Positions 10,975-23,093 of a stretch of 64,000 nt of DNA are shown here, piece by piece; the first letter of the stretch is position 1; each line of letters opens with the position of its first letter. The stretch is from an uncultured beta proteobacterium. Its GTDB lineage: Bacteria; Pseudomonadota; Gammaproteobacteria; Burkholderiales; Burkholderiaceae. The notes beneath the pieces were generated by a model. The model was given only the letters and a program-made list of their open reading frames with translations, was not told where the DNA came from and searched no databases. The stretch covers positions 1 through 64,000 of the forward strand of contig CAISYI010000089.1 of assembly GCA_903889595.1 (NCBI GenBank). The letters run 5' to 3'. The position numbers and the translations under genes are program-made.

Positions 10975-12048
10975 GTGGCAGAACTTAACACCCCCCAATT
11001 CAATCCAACTGAAATCATCGAAACCGAAGCAGTCATCGTAGGTGCTGGTCCTGTCGGTCTCTTTCAAGTTTTCGAGTTAGGCTTATTAGAAATAAAAGCT
11101 CATGTGATTGATTCCTTGCCAGTAGTGGGTGGTCAGTGCGTTGAGTTATACCCCGATAAACCCATTTACGATATACCTGCAGTTCCAGTTTGTACAGGTC
11201 AAGAACTGACTGATAATCTTCTGAAACAAATTGAACCATTTGGTCCCACATTTCACTTAAATCAAGAAGTCGTTGAAGTATCTCCCCAAGAGGATGGACG
11301 TTTTATTATAGTAACGTCACTTGGAACTCGCTTTTTGACTAAAACGATTTTTATTGCAGCTGGTGTTGGATCATTCCAACCTAGAACAATCAAAGTTGAT
11401 GGTATTGAACAGTTTGAAAACAAGCAACTTTTTTACCGCGTTAAAAACCCTGATCAGTTTATGGGTAAAAACTTAGTCATTGTTGGTGGTGGAGATTCAG
11501 CACTAGATTGGACTCTCAACTTCGTAGGCAAAGCTGAGAGCGTTATTTTAATTCACCGTCGCGATGGGTTTAAGGCTGCTCCAGCATCAGTTGCTAAAAT
11601 GAAAGAACTTTGCGAACAGTATGAAATGCAATTTGAGGTTGGTCAAATTACTGGTTTTGAACAAAATGGCGATTCTTTATCTCATTTAAAAATGACAGGA
11701 ACTGATGGTGTAACCCGTCGTATTCCTCTCGATATGTTATTAGTTTTCTTTGGCTTATCCCCTAAACTAGGTCCTATTGCAGAGTGGGGACTTGATATCG
11801 AACGTAAACAACTAGTCGTTGATACAGAAAAATTTGCTACCAATATTCCTGGAATCTTCGCAGTAGGTGATATCAATACCTATCCAGGTAAAAAGAAATT
11901 GATTCTTTCCGGATTTCATGAAGCCGCCCTTGCTGCTTTTGCTGCAAAAGAATATATGTATCCTGATAAGAAGGTTCATTTACAGTACACCACTACCTCA
12001 CCTAAACTCCACAAAGTTTTAGGTGTAGAAACCCCAACTTTCGATTGA
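10975..12048 (+). CDS. Ferredoxin--NADP reductase, thioredoxin-reductase-like
   Basis: [13 protein letters not shown] motif, [14 protein letters not shown] motif, [30 protein letters not shown] start. Confidence 0.92.
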   Translation: MAELNTPQFNPTEIIETEAVIVGAGPVGLFQVFELGLLEIKAHVIDSLPVVGGQCVELYPDKPIYDIPAVPVCTGQELTDNLLKQIEPFGPTFHLNQEVVEVSPQEDGRFIIVTSLGTRFLTKTIFIAAGVGSFQPRTIKVDGIEQFENKQLFYRVKNPDQFMGKNLVIVGGGDSALDWTLNFVGKAESVILIHRRDGFKAAPASVAKMKELCEQYEMQFEVGQITGFEQNGDSLSHLKMTGTDGVTRRIPLDMLLVFFGLSPKLGPIAEWGLDIERKQLVVDTEKFATNIPGIFAVGDINTYPGKKKLILSGFHEAALAAFAAKEYMYPDKKVHLQYTTTSPKLHKVLGVETPTFD

Positions 12049-12103
12049 TTGTAAAAATCGGTTAGATTATTAAATTCAACCGATTAATCAATTAGAATTA
12101 ATT

Positions 12104-12898
12104 ATGGACTCTTATTTACACATGATGCGCCATGTTTTAGAACATGGCACCAAGAAAACGGACCGCACTGGTACGGGAACTCTATCGGTCTTTGGACACC
12201 AAATGCGTTTTGATTTGTCTGCAGGCTTTCCGCTGGTTACCACCAAGAAGGTTCACTTAAAGTCAATCATTCAAGAACTTCTTTGGTTTTTGCAAGGCAG
12301 TACTAATAACAATTGGCTAAAAGAACGTGGTGTCTCCATTTGGAATGAATGGGCTAAAGAGGACGGTGAACTTGGTCCCATTTACGGTTATCAATGGCGT
12401 TCATGGCCTACTCCAAATGGTGGACATATTGACCAAATCACTCAATTAATTGACCAAATTAAAAAAACACCTGATTCAAGAAGATTGATTGTTTCTGCAT
12501 GGAATGTTGCAGATATTCCATCGATGGCACTTGCCCCTTGTCATGCCTTTTTTCAATTTTATGTAGCAGATGGCAAGTTATCCTGCCAACTCTATCAAAG
12601 AAGCGCGGATATCTTCTTAGGGGTGCCGTTTAATATTGCTAGTTACGCCCTATTAACGCACATGATTGCACAACAAACCAATCTAGACGTTGGCGACTTT
12701 GTTTGGACTGGTGGGGATTGTCATTTGTATCTTAATCATTTAGATCAAGTCGATTTACAACTTTCTAGAGAACCTTATCCTCTACCAAAGCTAGTCATTA
12801 AAAGGCATCCTGAGTCAATTTTTGACTATGAATTCGAAGACTTTGAGGTGATTAATTATTCTTGTCACCCTGCAATTAAAGCACCTGTAGCTATTTAG
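12104..12898 (+). CDS. thyA: Thymidylate synthase
   Basis: [14 protein letters not shown] active site, [31 protein letters not shown]. Confidence 0.98.
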   Translation: MDSYLHMMRHVLEHGTKKTDRTGTGTLSVFGHQMRFDLSAGFPLVTTKKVHLKSIIQELLWFLQGSTNNNWLKERGVSIWNEWAKEDGELGPIYGYQWRSWPTPNGGHIDQITQLIDQIKKTPDSRRLIVSAWNVADIPSMALAPCHAFFQFYVADGKLSCQLYQRSADIFLGVPFNIASYALLTHMIAQQTNLDVGDFVWTGGDCHLYLNHLDQVDLQLSREPYPLPKLVIKRHPESIFDYEFEDFEVINYSCHPAIKAPVAI

Positions 12899-12907
12899 GA
12901 AAATATT

Positions 12908-13417
12908 GTGGCTATTAGCATTATTGTGGCACGTTCAAAAACCGGTGTTATCGGCATCAATAATCAATTGCCATGGCATCTTTCTGCTGATTTAAAGCAC
13001 TTTAAAGCGCTTACTAGTGGACATCCCATAGTTATGGGTAGAAAAACATGGGACTCCCTAGGCAGGCCTTTACCGAACCGTAGAAATATAGTCATTAGTC
13101 GTCAAATCAATCTAGATATCCCTGGAGCAGAGTGCTTCCCTTCCCTAGCAACTGCGATTGCAGCGTGTGAGGATGCTAGCCAGATATTTATTATTGGAGG
13201 TGCTCAAATTTACGAGCAGGCGCTGACCCTCGTCGACCAATTAATCGTTACAGAGGTTGATATTGAAGTGGAAGGCGATGCCTTTTTCCCAGAAATTGAC
13301 TCAACTTGGAAGATAGTAGAACGAGAAGATTATCCGGTTCAAGACAATCCTCTAAAACAAGGTGAGTCTTTTCCGGCTTACTCGTTTATTACTTACCAGC
13401 GAAATCCAGACGCCTAA
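12908..13417 (+). CDS. folA: Dihydrofolate reductase
   Basis: GVIGINNQLPWHLSADLKHFK and MGRKTWDSLGRPLPNRRNIVIS; GTG start; follows thyA. Confidence 0.97.
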   Translation: MAISIIVARSKTGVIGINNQLPWHLSADLKHFKALTSGHPIVMGRKTWDSLGRPLPNRRNIVISRQINLDIPGAECFPSLATAIAACEDASQIFIIGGAQIYEQALTLVDQLIVTEVDIEVEGDAFFPEIDSTWKIVEREDYPVQDNPLKQGESFPAYSFITYQRNPDA

Positions 13418-14778
13418 CTTCCACCAATCATCATTTCATTGATGAGGATTGAGCCTGTTTCTTTTGTGCCACGTACTAAGGTATCACCGCCAATCGTCGC
13501 AATGTTCATGAACATCTCTTTGAGATTACCAGCAATAGTAATTTCTTCAACGGGATAACAAATTTGTCCGTTTTCGACCCAGTATCCAAAGGCACCTCTG
13601 GAGTAATCTCCCGTTACATAATTGACACCTTGGCCCATCACTTCTGTCACTAATAAACCAGTACCCATTTGCTGCAATAAATCATCTAAATTTTGATCCT
13701 CGGTGGTCAGCTTGCTTCGAAGTCGTAAATGATGAGAGCCGCCCGAATTACCAGTAGTTTGCATGCCTAGCTTTCTAGCTGAGTAGGTCGATAAAAAATA
13801 TCCCTGCAATATACCGTCATCCACTACGACTCTCTTATGGGTTTTAACACCTTCATCATCAAATGGGGTACTTCCAGTCTCACGGGGACGATGTGGATCT
13901 TCATCGACTTGAATATGTTTTGGGAAAACCTGTTTTCCAAGTGAATCTAGTAAGAAGCTTGATTTTCTATATAAAGAACCACCTGAAACAGCCTGTACAA
14001 AACTACCAAGGAGACCTGCGGCAAGAGGCGCCTCAAAAATCACAGGACATTTTTGGGTTTTGATAGTGCGGGTATTGAGTCGAGATAAAGCACGTTTGGC
14101 AGCATAGGCGCCAATTTCTTCTGGCTTCGCCAAGGATTGAGGCATTCTAGATGATGTATACCAATCATCTCGTTGCATGGCACTACCCTGTTTTTTACTT
14201 TTACTGGCAATGGGTGCACAAGAAATAAAGTGTCTTGAAAATGGATAGCCCGCTAAAAAGCCTTTCGTTGTTCCCATCTGAAAATGAGCTTGATTCGAAG
14301 CGACTGTCGCACCATCACTGTTCGTAATCAATTTACTAACTGCAAAACTAGCAGCCTCAGCCTTTCTTGCAATTTCTACGGCTTCTTCAACAGAGAGCTC
14401 CCATGGATGAAATAAATCTAAATCCTTTGGAGACATTTCCAAAAGCTCACCCTCAGCAAGTCCTGAAAATGTATCTTCTGCTGTGAATCTCGCAATATCA
14501 TAAGCGGCTTGCACCGTTCTTTTTAGTGACGCCTCAGAAAAATCACTAGTACTGGCATTGCCTTTTTTGTACCCAAGGTAGATACTGACACCCATGGATT
14601 TATCGACACTTTGTTCTATAGTTTCAATTTCTCCACAACGCGTGCTGACCGATAAACCATGCCCTTCAGAGATCTCCACTGCAGCGTCGGTTGCCCCTAA
14701 AGCTTTTGCATCAGCGAGTGTATCTTTTATAATTTGTTGAAATTGCTCTTTTGAGTAAGTAAATATTTTTTTTGTCAT
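13414..14778 (-). CDS. pmbA: Metalloprotease PmbA/TldE
   Basis: Full-length TldE/PmbA-like sequence (VEISEGHGLSVSTRCGEIETIE; GVNYVTGDYSRGAFGYWVENG). Confidence 0.94.
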   Translation of the reverse strand: MTKKIFTYSKEQFQQIIKDTLADAKALGATDAAVEISEGHGLSVSTRCGEIETIEQSVDKSMGVSIYLGYKKGNASTSDFSEASLKRTVQAAYDIARFTAEDTFSGLAEGELLEMSPKDLDLFHPWELSVEEAVEIARKAEAASFAVSKLITNSDGATVASNQAHFQMGTTKGFLAGYPFSRHFISCAPIASKSKKQGSAMQRDDWYTSSRMPQSLAKPEEIGAYAAKRALSRLNTRTIKTQKCPVIFEAPLAAGLLGSFVQAVSGGSLYRKSSFLLDSLGKQVFPKHIQVDEDPHRPRETGSTPFDDEGVKTHKRVVVDDGILQGYFLSTYSARKLGMQTTGNSGGSHHLRLRSKLTTEDQNLDDLLQQMGTGLLVTEVMGQGVNYVTGDYSRGAFGYWVENGQICYPVEEITIAGNLKEMFMNIATIGGDTLVRGTKETGSILINEMMIGGS

Positions 14779-14833
14779 TCGAATATCATAACGATAAATT
14801 TTGATTGGCCCTAAAGCAGAAAGAATTCACACC

Positions 14834-15460
14834 ATGTCAGACACTACAACAGATCAATTATTATCGCTTGAATCGGTCAAGATTGGCTTAATTTCTATTT
14901 CTGATAGAGCTAGTCTTGGCGTTTATCAGGACGAAGGTATACCAGCCTTGAAAACCTGGCTTGAAATCACCGTTCAAAACCCCATAATCTTCGAAACACG
15001 TTTAATCGCTGATGAAAGAGCTCTCATCGAAAAAGCCTTGAAGGAACTAATTGATATTCAGCATTGCAACTTAGTATTAACCACTGGAGGAACAGGCCCT
15101 AGTCGGCGCGACGTCACCCCTGAGTCAACTCTAGCAGTGGCAACTCGCGAAATGCCAGGCTTTGGCGAGCAAATGCGCCAAATAAGTTTAAATTTTGTAC
15201 CTACCGCCATTCTCTCAAGGCAAGTTGGAGCTCTCAGAGAAATAGAGAACCATGCGGCACTCATGATTAACTTACCTGGCCAACCTAAAGCCATTACTGA
15301 AACCTTAGAGGGTTTAAAGGACAAGGATGGCAAATCGAAGGTTTCTGGAATTTTTGCTGCTGTGCCCTATTGCATTGACTTAATTGGTGGTCCCTATATC
15401 GAGACAAACCCAGAAATTATCAAAGCATTTCGCCCCAAATCAGCTATTCGGACGAGGTAG
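14834..15460 (+). CDS. mog: Molybdopterin adenylyltransferase Mog
   Basis: IGLISISDRASLGVYQDEG and LTTGGTGPSRRDVTPE; likely start MSDTTTD inside ORF 14801..15460. Confidence 0.92.
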   Translation: MSDTTTDQLLSLESVKIGLISISDRASLGVYQDEGIPALKTWLEITVQNPIIFETRLIADERALIEKALKELIDIQHCNLVLTTGGTGPSRRDVTPESTLAVATREMPGFGEQMRQISLNFVPTAILSRQVGALREIENHAALMINLPGQPKAITETLEGLKDKDGKSKVSGIFAAVPYCIDLIGGPYIETNPEIIKAFRPKSAIRTR

Positions 15461-15484
15461 TATTTTCGCCCGATAAAAATGTAT

Positions 15485-16045
15485 TCAGCTTTCGGGTGAC
15501 CGGAAGAAGTTGGCGCGATAAAAACGTAACTCTTCAATTGACTCAACAATGTCAGCTAAAGCAGTGTGAGCTTGTTTTTTTGTAAATAATTTTGCTGTTT
15601 GGGGCTGCCAACGTTTACATAGTTCTTTTACTGTTGAAACGTCAATATTTCGATAATGAAAGTAAGCTTCTAGCTCAGGCATATATTTCGCCATAAATCG
15701 ACGATCTTGGTGAATCGTATTACCGCACATAGGAGATGTATTCGGCTTAATATGTTCCTTAAGGAAGTCCAAGCAAATCTTTTGACCTTGTTCATCCGAG
15801 ATCTGGGAAGCTTTCACTTTATCAATAAGTCCTGATTTACCATGGGTCCCTATGTTCCAAGCATCCATTGCGTCCAAAACTTCATCATTTTGATGAATGA
15901 CTAGGACCGGTCCCTCAGCCACAATCTCTAATTCACCATCAGTGATTAGAATAGCAATTTCTAGGATTTTTTCTTTATCAGGATCCAGGCCTGACATTTC
16001 CATATCCAACCAAACTAAACGGTCTTTTTTCAATTCTGTGTTCAA
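15485..16045 (-). CDS. orn: Oligoribonuclease
   Basis: [22 protein letters not shown] (DEDD), [17 protein letters not shown]. Confidence 0.97.
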   Translation of the reverse strand: MNTELKKDRLVWLDMEMSGLDPDKEKILEIAILITDGELEIVAEGPVLVIHQNDEVLDAMDAWNIGTHGKSGLIDKVKASQISDEQGQKICLDFLKEHIKPNTSPMCGNTIHQDRRFMAKYMPELEAYFHYRNIDVSTVKELCKRWQPQTAKLFTKKQAHTALADIVESIEELRFYRANFFRSPES

Positions 16046-16072
16046 TTTCTCTCTCGCTCTTATAATTACTAA

Positions 16073-17329
16073 ATGATATTTACCTATATTTTCCTTCTTT
16101 TTTTATTTCTCGGACTTTTTATCCAATTTATTTTGGCGAATCGTCAAATTAAATCTGTGATTAAGCATCGCCCATCAGTACCTAAAGGCTTCGAAGAAAA
16201 AATCACTTTAGAAAATCATCAAAAGGCAGCCGACTACACCGTTGCTAAATTACGTTTTGGAATGTTGGAAACCGCTTTATCTCAAGCGATGTTATTGGTT
16301 TTCACGATTTTTGGTCTTTTATATCTAGTTCATTTAGAGTTATTGAATTTTTTGTCAGCTGGAGTCTGGCAACAAATTAGTTTAATTTTAGGTATTATCA
16401 TCCTTTCTAGCGCAATTGATCTTCCTTTTTCTTGGTTTCGCCAGTTTCATTTAGAAGAGAATTTTGGTTTTAACCGGATGAGTAAAAAACTATTTTTTAT
16501 TGATTTTTTCAAAAACATCCTTTTAAGCCTTTGTATTGGAGTTCCCCTACTATGGGTTGTTTTAACCCTGATGGCTAAAGCTGGTGATTATTGGTGGATT
16601 TATGCCTGGATCACGATGGTGAGTTTTATTCTGATTGCTACATGGGTTTTTCCGATTTGGATTGCACCCTTTTTCAATAAATTCAAACCACTTGAAGATG
16701 GCTCTTTAAAAGATTCGATTCAATTACTATTAAATCGTTGTGGCTTTGTCAGCAATGGTTTATTTGTAATGGACGGTAGTAAACGAAGTGCACATGGAAA
16801 TGCCTACTTTACTGGCATTGGTAAAAGTAAGCGAATCGTATTTTTTGATACCCTTATCGAAAAATTATCACCTTCTGAAATAGAGGCTGTTTTGGCACAC
16901 GAACTAGGACACTTCAAGAAAAACCATATTCGTAAAAGAATGATTACAACGTTTATCACAACCTTATTAGGTCTTGCTTTGCTGGGTTGGCTCATGAATC
17001 AAGTATGGTTTTACGAAGGCCTTGGCGTTGAGCCGTCTCTAAGTGGTAACAATTCTGGACTGGCATTAGCCCTTTTCTTTTTAGTAACGCCGGTCTTTAC
17101 CTTCTTCATTACACCGCTCTCTAGCCTCTTATCCAGAAAACATGAATTTGAAGCTGATGCATTTGCCGCTGAAAAAACAGATGCAAATGAATTAATCAAA
17201 GCATTAATTAAGCTTTACCAAGATAATGCAGCTACCCTAACCCCAGATCGATGGTATTCAGCTTTTTATGACTCCCATCCTCCGGCACCGATTCGAATTG
17301 AGCACCTTTACCAATTGACACTCAGGTAA
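16073..17329 (+). CDS. M48 family metallopeptidase (Ste24/CAAX prenyl protease-like)
   Basis: [12 protein letters not shown] zinc motif, [12 protein letters not shown], multiple TM helices. Confidence 0.93.
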   Translation: MIFTYIFLLFLFLGLFIQFILANRQIKSVIKHRPSVPKGFEEKITLENHQKAADYTVAKLRFGMLETALSQAMLLVFTIFGLLYLVHLELLNFLSAGVWQQISLILGIIILSSAIDLPFSWFRQFHLEENFGFNRMSKKLFFIDFFKNILLSLCIGVPLLWVVLTLMAKAGDYWWIYAWITMVSFILIATWVFPIWIAPFFNKFKPLEDGSLKDSIQLLLNRCGFVSNGLFVMDGSKRSAHGNAYFTGIGKSKRIVFFDTLIEKLSPSEIEAVLAHELGHFKKNHIRKRMITTFITTLLGLALLGWLMNQVWFYEGLGVEPSLSGNNSGLALALFFLVTPVFTFFITPLSSLLSRKHEFEADAFAAEKTDANELIKALIKLYQDNAATLTPDRWYSAFYDSHPPAPIRIEHLYQLTLR

Positions 17330-17340
17330 ATCACGAATTC

Positions 17341-18303
17341 ATGCCAAATGAGCTTATTGATTCTTTATTAATTGCATCTTTTGGTAGAAACTATATTGCT
17401 AGATCGATTCAGAAACTACCTTCTGGAGAAGATGAATATTGGGAAGTGAATAGTCGTGGAAAAAAGCACCTAGCCGCAGTTGGTGACCTTTTAAAGCTCT
17501 CGAAAACATCAAATGATCAAGCAGTTATTGAAAAAATCCAACCGAGAAAAAATTTACTCTTTCGCTCAGACGCCTTTCGCTCAAAGTCAATCGCTGCTAA
17601 TGTCGATCAAGTCATTTTGGTCCTTGCAACCCAGCCTGCTTTTTCACCTGACTTATTGGGAAGAGCTGCAATAGCCGCAGAACACGATGGCATCGAATTT
17701 AGAATTTTATTAAACAAAATTGATTTAAGTGATTCATTAGAAAAAGCCCGCGAACTTTTGGCTCCTTATCGTCAGTTAGGGATTCCTATTCACGAGATTT
17801 CTGCGAAGTCTTCTCCAGAAAGTTTATTTTCTTTAAGAGAACACTTAGCTGGAAAAGTATCTGTTTTAGTTGGTCAATCTGGCATGGGTAAATCTACACT
17901 TCTTAACCAATGGGTTCCCACTGCGCTGGCACAAACTCGTGAACATTCGACCAAACTCGATACTGGAAAACACACTACGACAGCATGTCGTTATTATGAT
18001 TTGCCAACTGAATGGGGTAACAAAGATGGCAAGTTAGGTGCTTTAATTGATTCTCCTGGGTTCCAAGAGTTTGGATTAGCGCATATTTCAGAAAGTGAAT
18101 TACAACACGCTTTTACAGAGTTTGGACCCCATCTTGGGCATTGCAAATATCATAACTGCACGCACTTACACGAACCAGAATGTGCTGTCTTAAAGGCAGT
18201 GGGACTGGGGAAGATATCTCCCCAACGTTTGAATTTGTTCCGCCAATTGGTTCACGAAACCAGAAATGCCACGACCCAGGTTTTAGAGCGCCCGAGCAAG
18301 TAA
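17341..18303 (+). CDS. rsgA: Small ribosomal subunit biogenesis GTPase RsgA
   Basis: LLNKIDL, GQSGMGKSTLLN and DSPGFQEFG permuted GTPase motifs; C-terminal zinc motif. Confidence 0.95.
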   Translation: MPNELIDSLLIASFGRNYIARSIQKLPSGEDEYWEVNSRGKKHLAAVGDLLKLSKTSNDQAVIEKIQPRKNLLFRSDAFRSKSIAANVDQVILVLATQPAFSPDLLGRAAIAAEHDGIEFRILLNKIDLSDSLEKARELLAPYRQLGIPIHEISAKSSPESLFSLREHLAGKVSVLVGQSGMGKSTLLNQWVPTALAQTREHSTKLDTGKHTTTACRYYDLPTEWGNKDGKLGALIDSPGFQEFGLAHISESELQHAFTEFGPHLGHCKYHNCTHLHEPECAVLKAVGLGKISPQRLNLFRQLVHETRNATTQVLERPSK

Positions 18304-18305
18304 AA

Positions 18306-19250
18306 TCAAATCCAAACTGCTACCGATAACATAGCTAGTAGAATCATCCACAAAATGACAGCTCTCCACACTAAGGATGCTCCAGAGGCGAGATGCTGAG
18401 GAACAGGTAACATTCCGAACTCTTGAACGGGCAAAATGCCCTCATCAGCCATTTGAATGGCCTCTAAACTACCAATTTGCGCCAAAGGCTCCCCAAGTTG
18501 AACCCCCAAAGCGCCGCCTCCTGTACCAATCAAAATTGCGGCGGACTGGTTATCCCATTTTTTTTGATGAAATCTCCAGGCATAAACAGCTTTTTCAAAA
18601 TTTCCAACAATCGTGAAACCAATTGCAGTAAGCCTGGTTGGGATCCAATCGATTAAATAACGCCATTTATTGATATGTTCTATCAAGACTGGGCTCGCAG
18701 TTCCAAATTTCCAATTTTCCTGAGCCATTAAACTTAAACGATACATGACAACACCGGCAGGACCAATCGGTACTAAAAACCAAAAGAACACACCAAATAC
18801 ATGTGAATGAACTGCCAAAATAGATCGCTCTAGGGTATGTCTAACCACCTCAGACTCTGACAATGTTTCAGTATTTATACTTGGACCTACCCATTCGCTT
18901 AACTCAGCTCTAGCTAATTCAATTTGACGATTATTGAGAAGTTCTTGAATTTTTGTGAAATGATGGCTAAATTGTCTGAATCCCATGAAAAGATAAACAA
19001 TCGTAATATTCCAAAGTAATGCAAGAAGTGGTTGATTGAAAATTAACCACACATGTATTGCCATAACAATTATTACGGGGGGAATCAAAAGAACTGCAAT
19101 TGCAATTTTTGCTGAGTCAGCTTCGCCAGTATCAAAATAATTAGGTACCTTCTTAACCCAATTACGACATATTTGGACGAACCAATGGTCTTTGCTGACA
19201 GGAAGGTATTGTTCAGCAAATAAAGCAAACAAAACTGAAAAAAAGGTCAT
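18306..19250 (-). CDS. CobD/CbiB-family membrane protein; likely start MTFFSVLF inside ORF 18306..19310
   Basis: CbiB-like membrane topology; 4-bp overlap with the upstream NUDIX gene when started at 19250. Confidence 0.7.
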   Translation of the reverse strand: MTFFSVLFALFAEQYLPVSKDHWFVQICRNWVKKVPNYFDTGEADSAKIAIAVLLIPPVIIVMAIHVWLIFNQPLLALLWNITIVYLFMGFRQFSHHFTKIQELLNNRQIELARAELSEWVGPSINTETLSESEVVRHTLERSILAVHSHVFGVFFWFLVPIGPAGVVMYRLSLMAQENWKFGTASPVLIEHINKWRYLIDWIPTRLTAIGFTIVGNFEKAVYAWRFHQKKWDNQSAAILIGTGGGALGVQLGEPLAQIGSLEAIQMADEGILPVQEFGMLPVPQHLASGASLVWRAVILWMILLAMLSVAVWI

Positions 19251-19939
19251 TGTTGAGAAGCTCTTAAAAAGTGGTACAAATTTCTTAACATCCCTGCAGT
19301 AGCACCCCAAATAAAACGGTTTTCATAGGGCATCGCATAAAAAGTACGACTTCCATCCTCTGTTGTTCGTTGACGAATTTGATGGTTGGCTGGGTTCATT
19401 AAAAAAGCGAGGGGTACCATAAAAATCTCATCAACCTCGTTGGAGTCTGGTAGAAAATCATCCAATTGACTAACCATACCAACGACTGGGGTAACTTGAT
19501 ACCCTGTGATCGTATGATAGTCTGGCAATGATCCTAAAATCTCAACCTGCGATGGATGTAAGCCAATTTCTTCATTTGCTTCTCTCAATGCGGTTATTTG
19601 AATATTAGAATCAGAATCTTCTTTTCGCCCTCCAGGAAAACTAATCTGTCCCGCGTGATCATTCAAATGAGCAGCTCGTTTTGTTAAGAGAACATGAATT
19701 TGTTCATCGATATTTAAGAGCGGTACTAAGACACCCGCGATCCGTTTCTCATAGGTATCCAAATAACCAATGGATAAACGCGATTCATCGGTTAATTCAG
19801 GGACCCAATCAACATGATTGATAAAACGATCACGCAGTGCAGTCTCATTGAGAAATCTTTCTTCAATTGCAGGGGTGTCTAGAGAGGGCACCAAGATGGG
19901 CACCAATTGAGGATCATACTTAGGAACTCTACGTCGCAT
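19247..19939 (-). CDS. NUDIX hydrolase, CoA pyrophosphatase-like
   Basis: [14 protein letters not shown]...[16 protein letters not shown] box; likely start [10 protein letters not shown] inside ORF ..20008. Confidence 0.9.
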   Translation of the reverse strand: MRRRVPKYDPQLVPILVPSLDTPAIEERFLNETALRDRFINHVDWVPELTDESRLSIGYLDTYEKRIAGVLVPLLNIDEQIHVLLTKRAAHLNDHAGQISFPGGRKEDSDSNIQITALREANEEIGLHPSQVEILGSLPDYHTITGYQVTPVVGMVSQLDDFLPDSNEVDEIFMVPLAFLMNPANHQIRQRTTEDGSRTFYAMPYENRFIWGATAGMLRNLYHFLRASQQ

Positions 19940-19984
19940 GCTTCGATTATAAAGAATCTTCGACAAGTTGACTATTTTACTAGT

Positions 19985-20015
19985 AAAAAAGCCCCGAGGA
20001 TGAACCAAGGGGCTT
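19985..20015 (-). terminator. Rho-independent terminator downstream of rplS
   Basis: AAGCCCC (19989-19995) / GGGGCTT (20009-20015) stem followed by a T-tract on the minus strand. Confidence 0.75.
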
Positions 20016-20060
20016 CTGACTGCTTTGGATTGATACGCTATTTTAGCGTCGATTCCGACC

Positions 20061-20462
20061 TTATTGAGCTGGAGTCTCTACAACCTTTGCAACCTTCGTA
20101 CGAGCAACTAACTTCTCTTTAATACGTGCTGATTTACCAGAACGCTCACGGAGGTAATAAAGTTTCGCACGGCGAACATCACCACGACGCTTAACTTCAA
20201 TACTTGCAATTAAAGGAGAGTAAGTTTGGAATGTTCTTTCAACACCCTCACCAGAAGAGATTTTACGAACGATGAAGCTAGAATTTAAGCCACGATTACG
20301 TTTCGCAATTACAACACCTTCGAACGCCTGTACACGCTTACGTGTACCTTCTACCACGCTTACGCTCACAATAAGTGTATCGCCAGGAGCGAATGGTGGA
20401 ATTACTTTATTGCTAGTTAGACGAGCAATTTCTTCTTGCTCAATTTTTTCAATCAAATTCAT
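20061..20462 (-). CDS. rplS: 50S ribosomal protein L19
   Basis: [46 protein letters not shown]. Confidence 0.98.
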   Translation of the reverse strand: MNLIEKIEQEEIARLTSNKVIPPFAPGDTLIVSVSVVEGTRKRVQAFEGVVIAKRNRGLNSSFIVRKISSGEGVERTFQTYSPLIASIEVKRRGDVRRAKLYYLRERSGKSARIKEKLVARTKVAKVVETPAQ

Positions 20463-20554
20463 ATTATTTCCTTAAGTATCATTACGACGTTTTATTCCCT
20501 TGTGAATCTAAAACAACGTTGATTCGGGACTCGTAAGAGGATACGATTAAACAG

Positions 20555-21334
20555 TTATTTGTTAAGCCCAGATTCCAAAGTTTCTAAATAATCTTGCAAA
20601 ACTTTTTCATCTTTTTTACTCAACAAGCCTTTTTTGCGAGCTACCAATATAAGATCTGGACGACTCTTTTGGGTTGCAATTAATGCTTCATTACGACGCC
20701 AATCTTCTATTCTACCGTGATGTCCACCTAAAAGCACCCCCGGCACTGAAAAATTTTCATAATTTTCTGGTCTTGTATAGTGAGGACAGTCCAAAAGTCC
20801 TTCACTAAAGCTATCTTGCTGAGCAGAATTCGCATCTCCAAGTACATTTGGCCTGAGTCGAATCAGACTATCCATCACTACTAAAGCGGGTAATTCCCCC
20901 CCTGAAACCACGTAGTCACCAATACTTAATTCAAAATCAACATTTCGCTCGATAAATCGTTGATCTACCGCCTCATATCTGCCACACACAAATGTAATCT
21001 GTTCTAACTGACTCAATTCCTTGGCTAAATCCTGATTGAATACTCTACCTTGGGGAGACATCAGAACGGTTGGTCCCTTAATCTTAGTGCTAGAACTAGC
21101 AATGTCTTTTTGCACTGCTTGAAGAGTGTCCTCCAAAGGGCCTACCATCATCACCATTCCGGGGCCACCACCATAAGCTCGATCATCAACTGTCTTGCGA
21201 GTGTCACTAGTAAAGTCTCTTGGATTCCAAGTCTTTAAATGCAGGATTCCTTTTGAAAAGGCACGACTAGTCACTCCATATTGAGTGATGGCCTCAAACA
21301 TTTCAGGAAAAATGGTCAATACATCAAATCTCAT
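20555..21334 (-). CDS. trmD: tRNA (guanine37-N1)-methyltransferase
   Basis: MRFDVLTIFPEMFEAI, VDDRAYGGGPGMVM, SIGDYVVSGGELPALVVMD. Confidence 0.98.
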   Translation of the reverse strand: MRFDVLTIFPEMFEAITQYGVTSRAFSKGILHLKTWNPRDFTSDTRKTVDDRAYGGGPGMVMMVGPLEDTLQAVQKDIASSSTKIKGPTVLMSPQGRVFNQDLAKELSQLEQITFVCGRYEAVDQRFIERNVDFELSIGDYVVSGGELPALVVMDSLIRLRPNVLGDANSAQQDSFSEGLLDCPHYTRPENYENFSVPGVLLGGHHGRIEDWRRNEALIATQKSRPDLILVARKKGLLSKKDEKVLQDYLETLESGLNK

Positions 21335-21426
21335 GTCGATGCTCTCTTGAAAATTAAAATCGTGTTGATTTTCAATGAATCTATATCAGGAATCTGCAGA
21401 TTAGATAAAGACTAAAATGTTTTCAA

Positions 21427-21975
21427 TCACCAGTCATTTTCCCAATCAACCACAATTTTCGGCTCTTCAGTTCCTCGTAAAAACACTTCCACAATGAATG
21501 GTGCCACAAAAGGGATTAAACGTTGTATTTTTACATCATCTTCTATGACCAAGACAGACTGAACGCCGTTATCCATTAATTCGGTAACATTGCCCAAGAT
21601 TTCTTGATGTTGATTAACAACAGACAAGCCAATCAAATCTGACCAATAGTATTCATCTTGACTAAGACTAGGAAAGGATTTGCGGGAAACCAAAATTTCT
21701 GCGGATTTTAGATTTAAAACCAACTCTCGATCAGTTAACCCGACAAGTTCCAGCAAAATCGTTCCACTATGATTTCTGGAAGAGTAAACCTGATAATTTT
21801 TTAAAGTAGTTAAGTCTCTGGGATGCCTAATCCAAACTTCTTTAGCCTTTAATAGAGCTACTGGATCATCTGAGAATGGACGAACTTTTAAAGCGCCCTT
21901 AATTCCGTATGCGTCAATGATCGTGCCGAGTTCAACCAAATCAGCTGGAAGGGTATCTTTCGACTCGAGACTCAA
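21427..21975 (-). CDS. rimM: Ribosome maturation factor RimM
   Basis: ELGTIIDAYGIKGALKVRPFSD, YYWSDLIGL; position between rpsP and trmD. Confidence 0.95.
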   Translation of the reverse strand: MSLESKDTLPADLVELGTIIDAYGIKGALKVRPFSDDPVALLKAKEVWIRHPRDLTTLKNYQVYSSRNHSGTILLELVGLTDRELVLNLKSAEILVSRKSFPSLSQDEYYWSDLIGLSVVNQHQEILGNVTELMDNGVQSVLVIEDDVKIQRLIPFVAPFIVEVFLRGTEEPKIVVDWENDW

Positions 21976-22102
21976 TTGAAGATGGATAAATTAGTTGTGA
22001 AAGATTTACCGTAGCAGGTCAATCGACAAGTATGTTCAATTGACATAGGTAAATCGAGAGGGCCTAGTAAAGGCCCCACATTTATGCGAACTAAAATAAG
22101 AT

Positions 22103-22351
22103 TTAAGCTACAGTTTTATGCTGCTTGATTAAACGCTTAACAGTAGGAGACATTTCAGCACCAACGCCAGTCCAATAAGTTAAACGATCTTGAGCAACAC
22201 GGAAACCTTGTTCAGTTGAAATAGCACGAGGGTTATAGTAGCCTAAACGCTCGACAAAATTAGAGTCACGACGATTACGCTTGTCCGTTACCACCACACT
22301 GTAAAAAGGACGCTTTTTAGAACCACCACGAGCAAGTCGAATAACGACCAT
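22103..22351 (-). CDS. rpsP: 30S ribosomal protein S16
   Basis: [41 protein letters not shown]. Confidence 0.98.
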   Translation of the reverse strand: MVVIRLARGGSKKRPFYSVVVTDKRNRRDSNFVERLGYYNPRAISTEQGFRVAQDRLTYWTGVGAEMSPTVKRLIKQHKTVA

Positions 22352-22518
22352 AAGTATTTCCTTAAAATTAAATCAAAAAATTAATCGGGTACCAGAATAA
22401 GCTTAACAATACTGAATTAAACTAAAAATCTCAATTGGCATTCGCAATATTTCGGTTGCAAAAAGATTTCAGTAAAATTACTAATCCGGAAAACCTACTA
22501 TTTTAGCTCAAAACCAAT

Positions 22519-23037
22519 ATGACGACAAACACTTCTTCATCAAAAAAGCCTTTTTTAGGCATTTTATATCGATACATTGCCTTTTTAAGCATATTGCTAT
22601 TGGTTTCTTGCTCTTCTATCATGCCCGACTGTAATGTCTGTTCTTCCCCGCCTTTAAATGATTTAAATGGTCGTTGGACCTTAGTTCGTTGGAATCTTGC
22701 GCCACAAAATGGCCAAATCAAGCTTCGAGTGATTCCACAGGCAAGTAATTCTGAACAAATCTTTATTGAATTTGATGCGTCTAAAAGCATGCTTTCTGGA
22801 TTCACAGGATGTAATCATTTTTTCTCTAAATTGAAAGAAGATAGCAAAGGGGCTATTGAACTTGGCCCGATTGGTAGTACTCGTAAAATGTGTATGGAGA
22901 ACCAGCGAAATCAAATAGAACGAGATTTTTTAAATGTTTTAGAGGACTATCGTTCCTGGCAACAAAATCAAAACCAATTATTGTTATTTGGAAAAAGTGG
23001 TGATGTCTTAGTTTTTGCCCGTGAGAAAAAAAATTAA
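22519..23037 (+). CDS. META-domain (HslJ-like) lipoprotein
   Basis: Signal with LLLVSCSS lipobox; NGRWTLVRW; SGFTGCNHFFSKL; MCMENQRNQIERDFLNVL. Confidence 0.8.
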   Translation: MTTNTSSSKKPFLGILYRYIAFLSILLLVSCSSIMPDCNVCSSPPLNDLNGRWTLVRWNLAPQNGQIKLRVIPQASNSEQIFIEFDASKSMLSGFTGCNHFFSKLKEDSKGAIELGPIGSTRKMCMENQRNQIERDFLNVLEDYRSWQQNQNQLLLFGKSGDVLVFAREKKN

Positions 23038-23093
23038 TTTTCCACTGTCACAGTTGCAATACAAAAGATTTAGCTAAGCATTATCATGTTGAT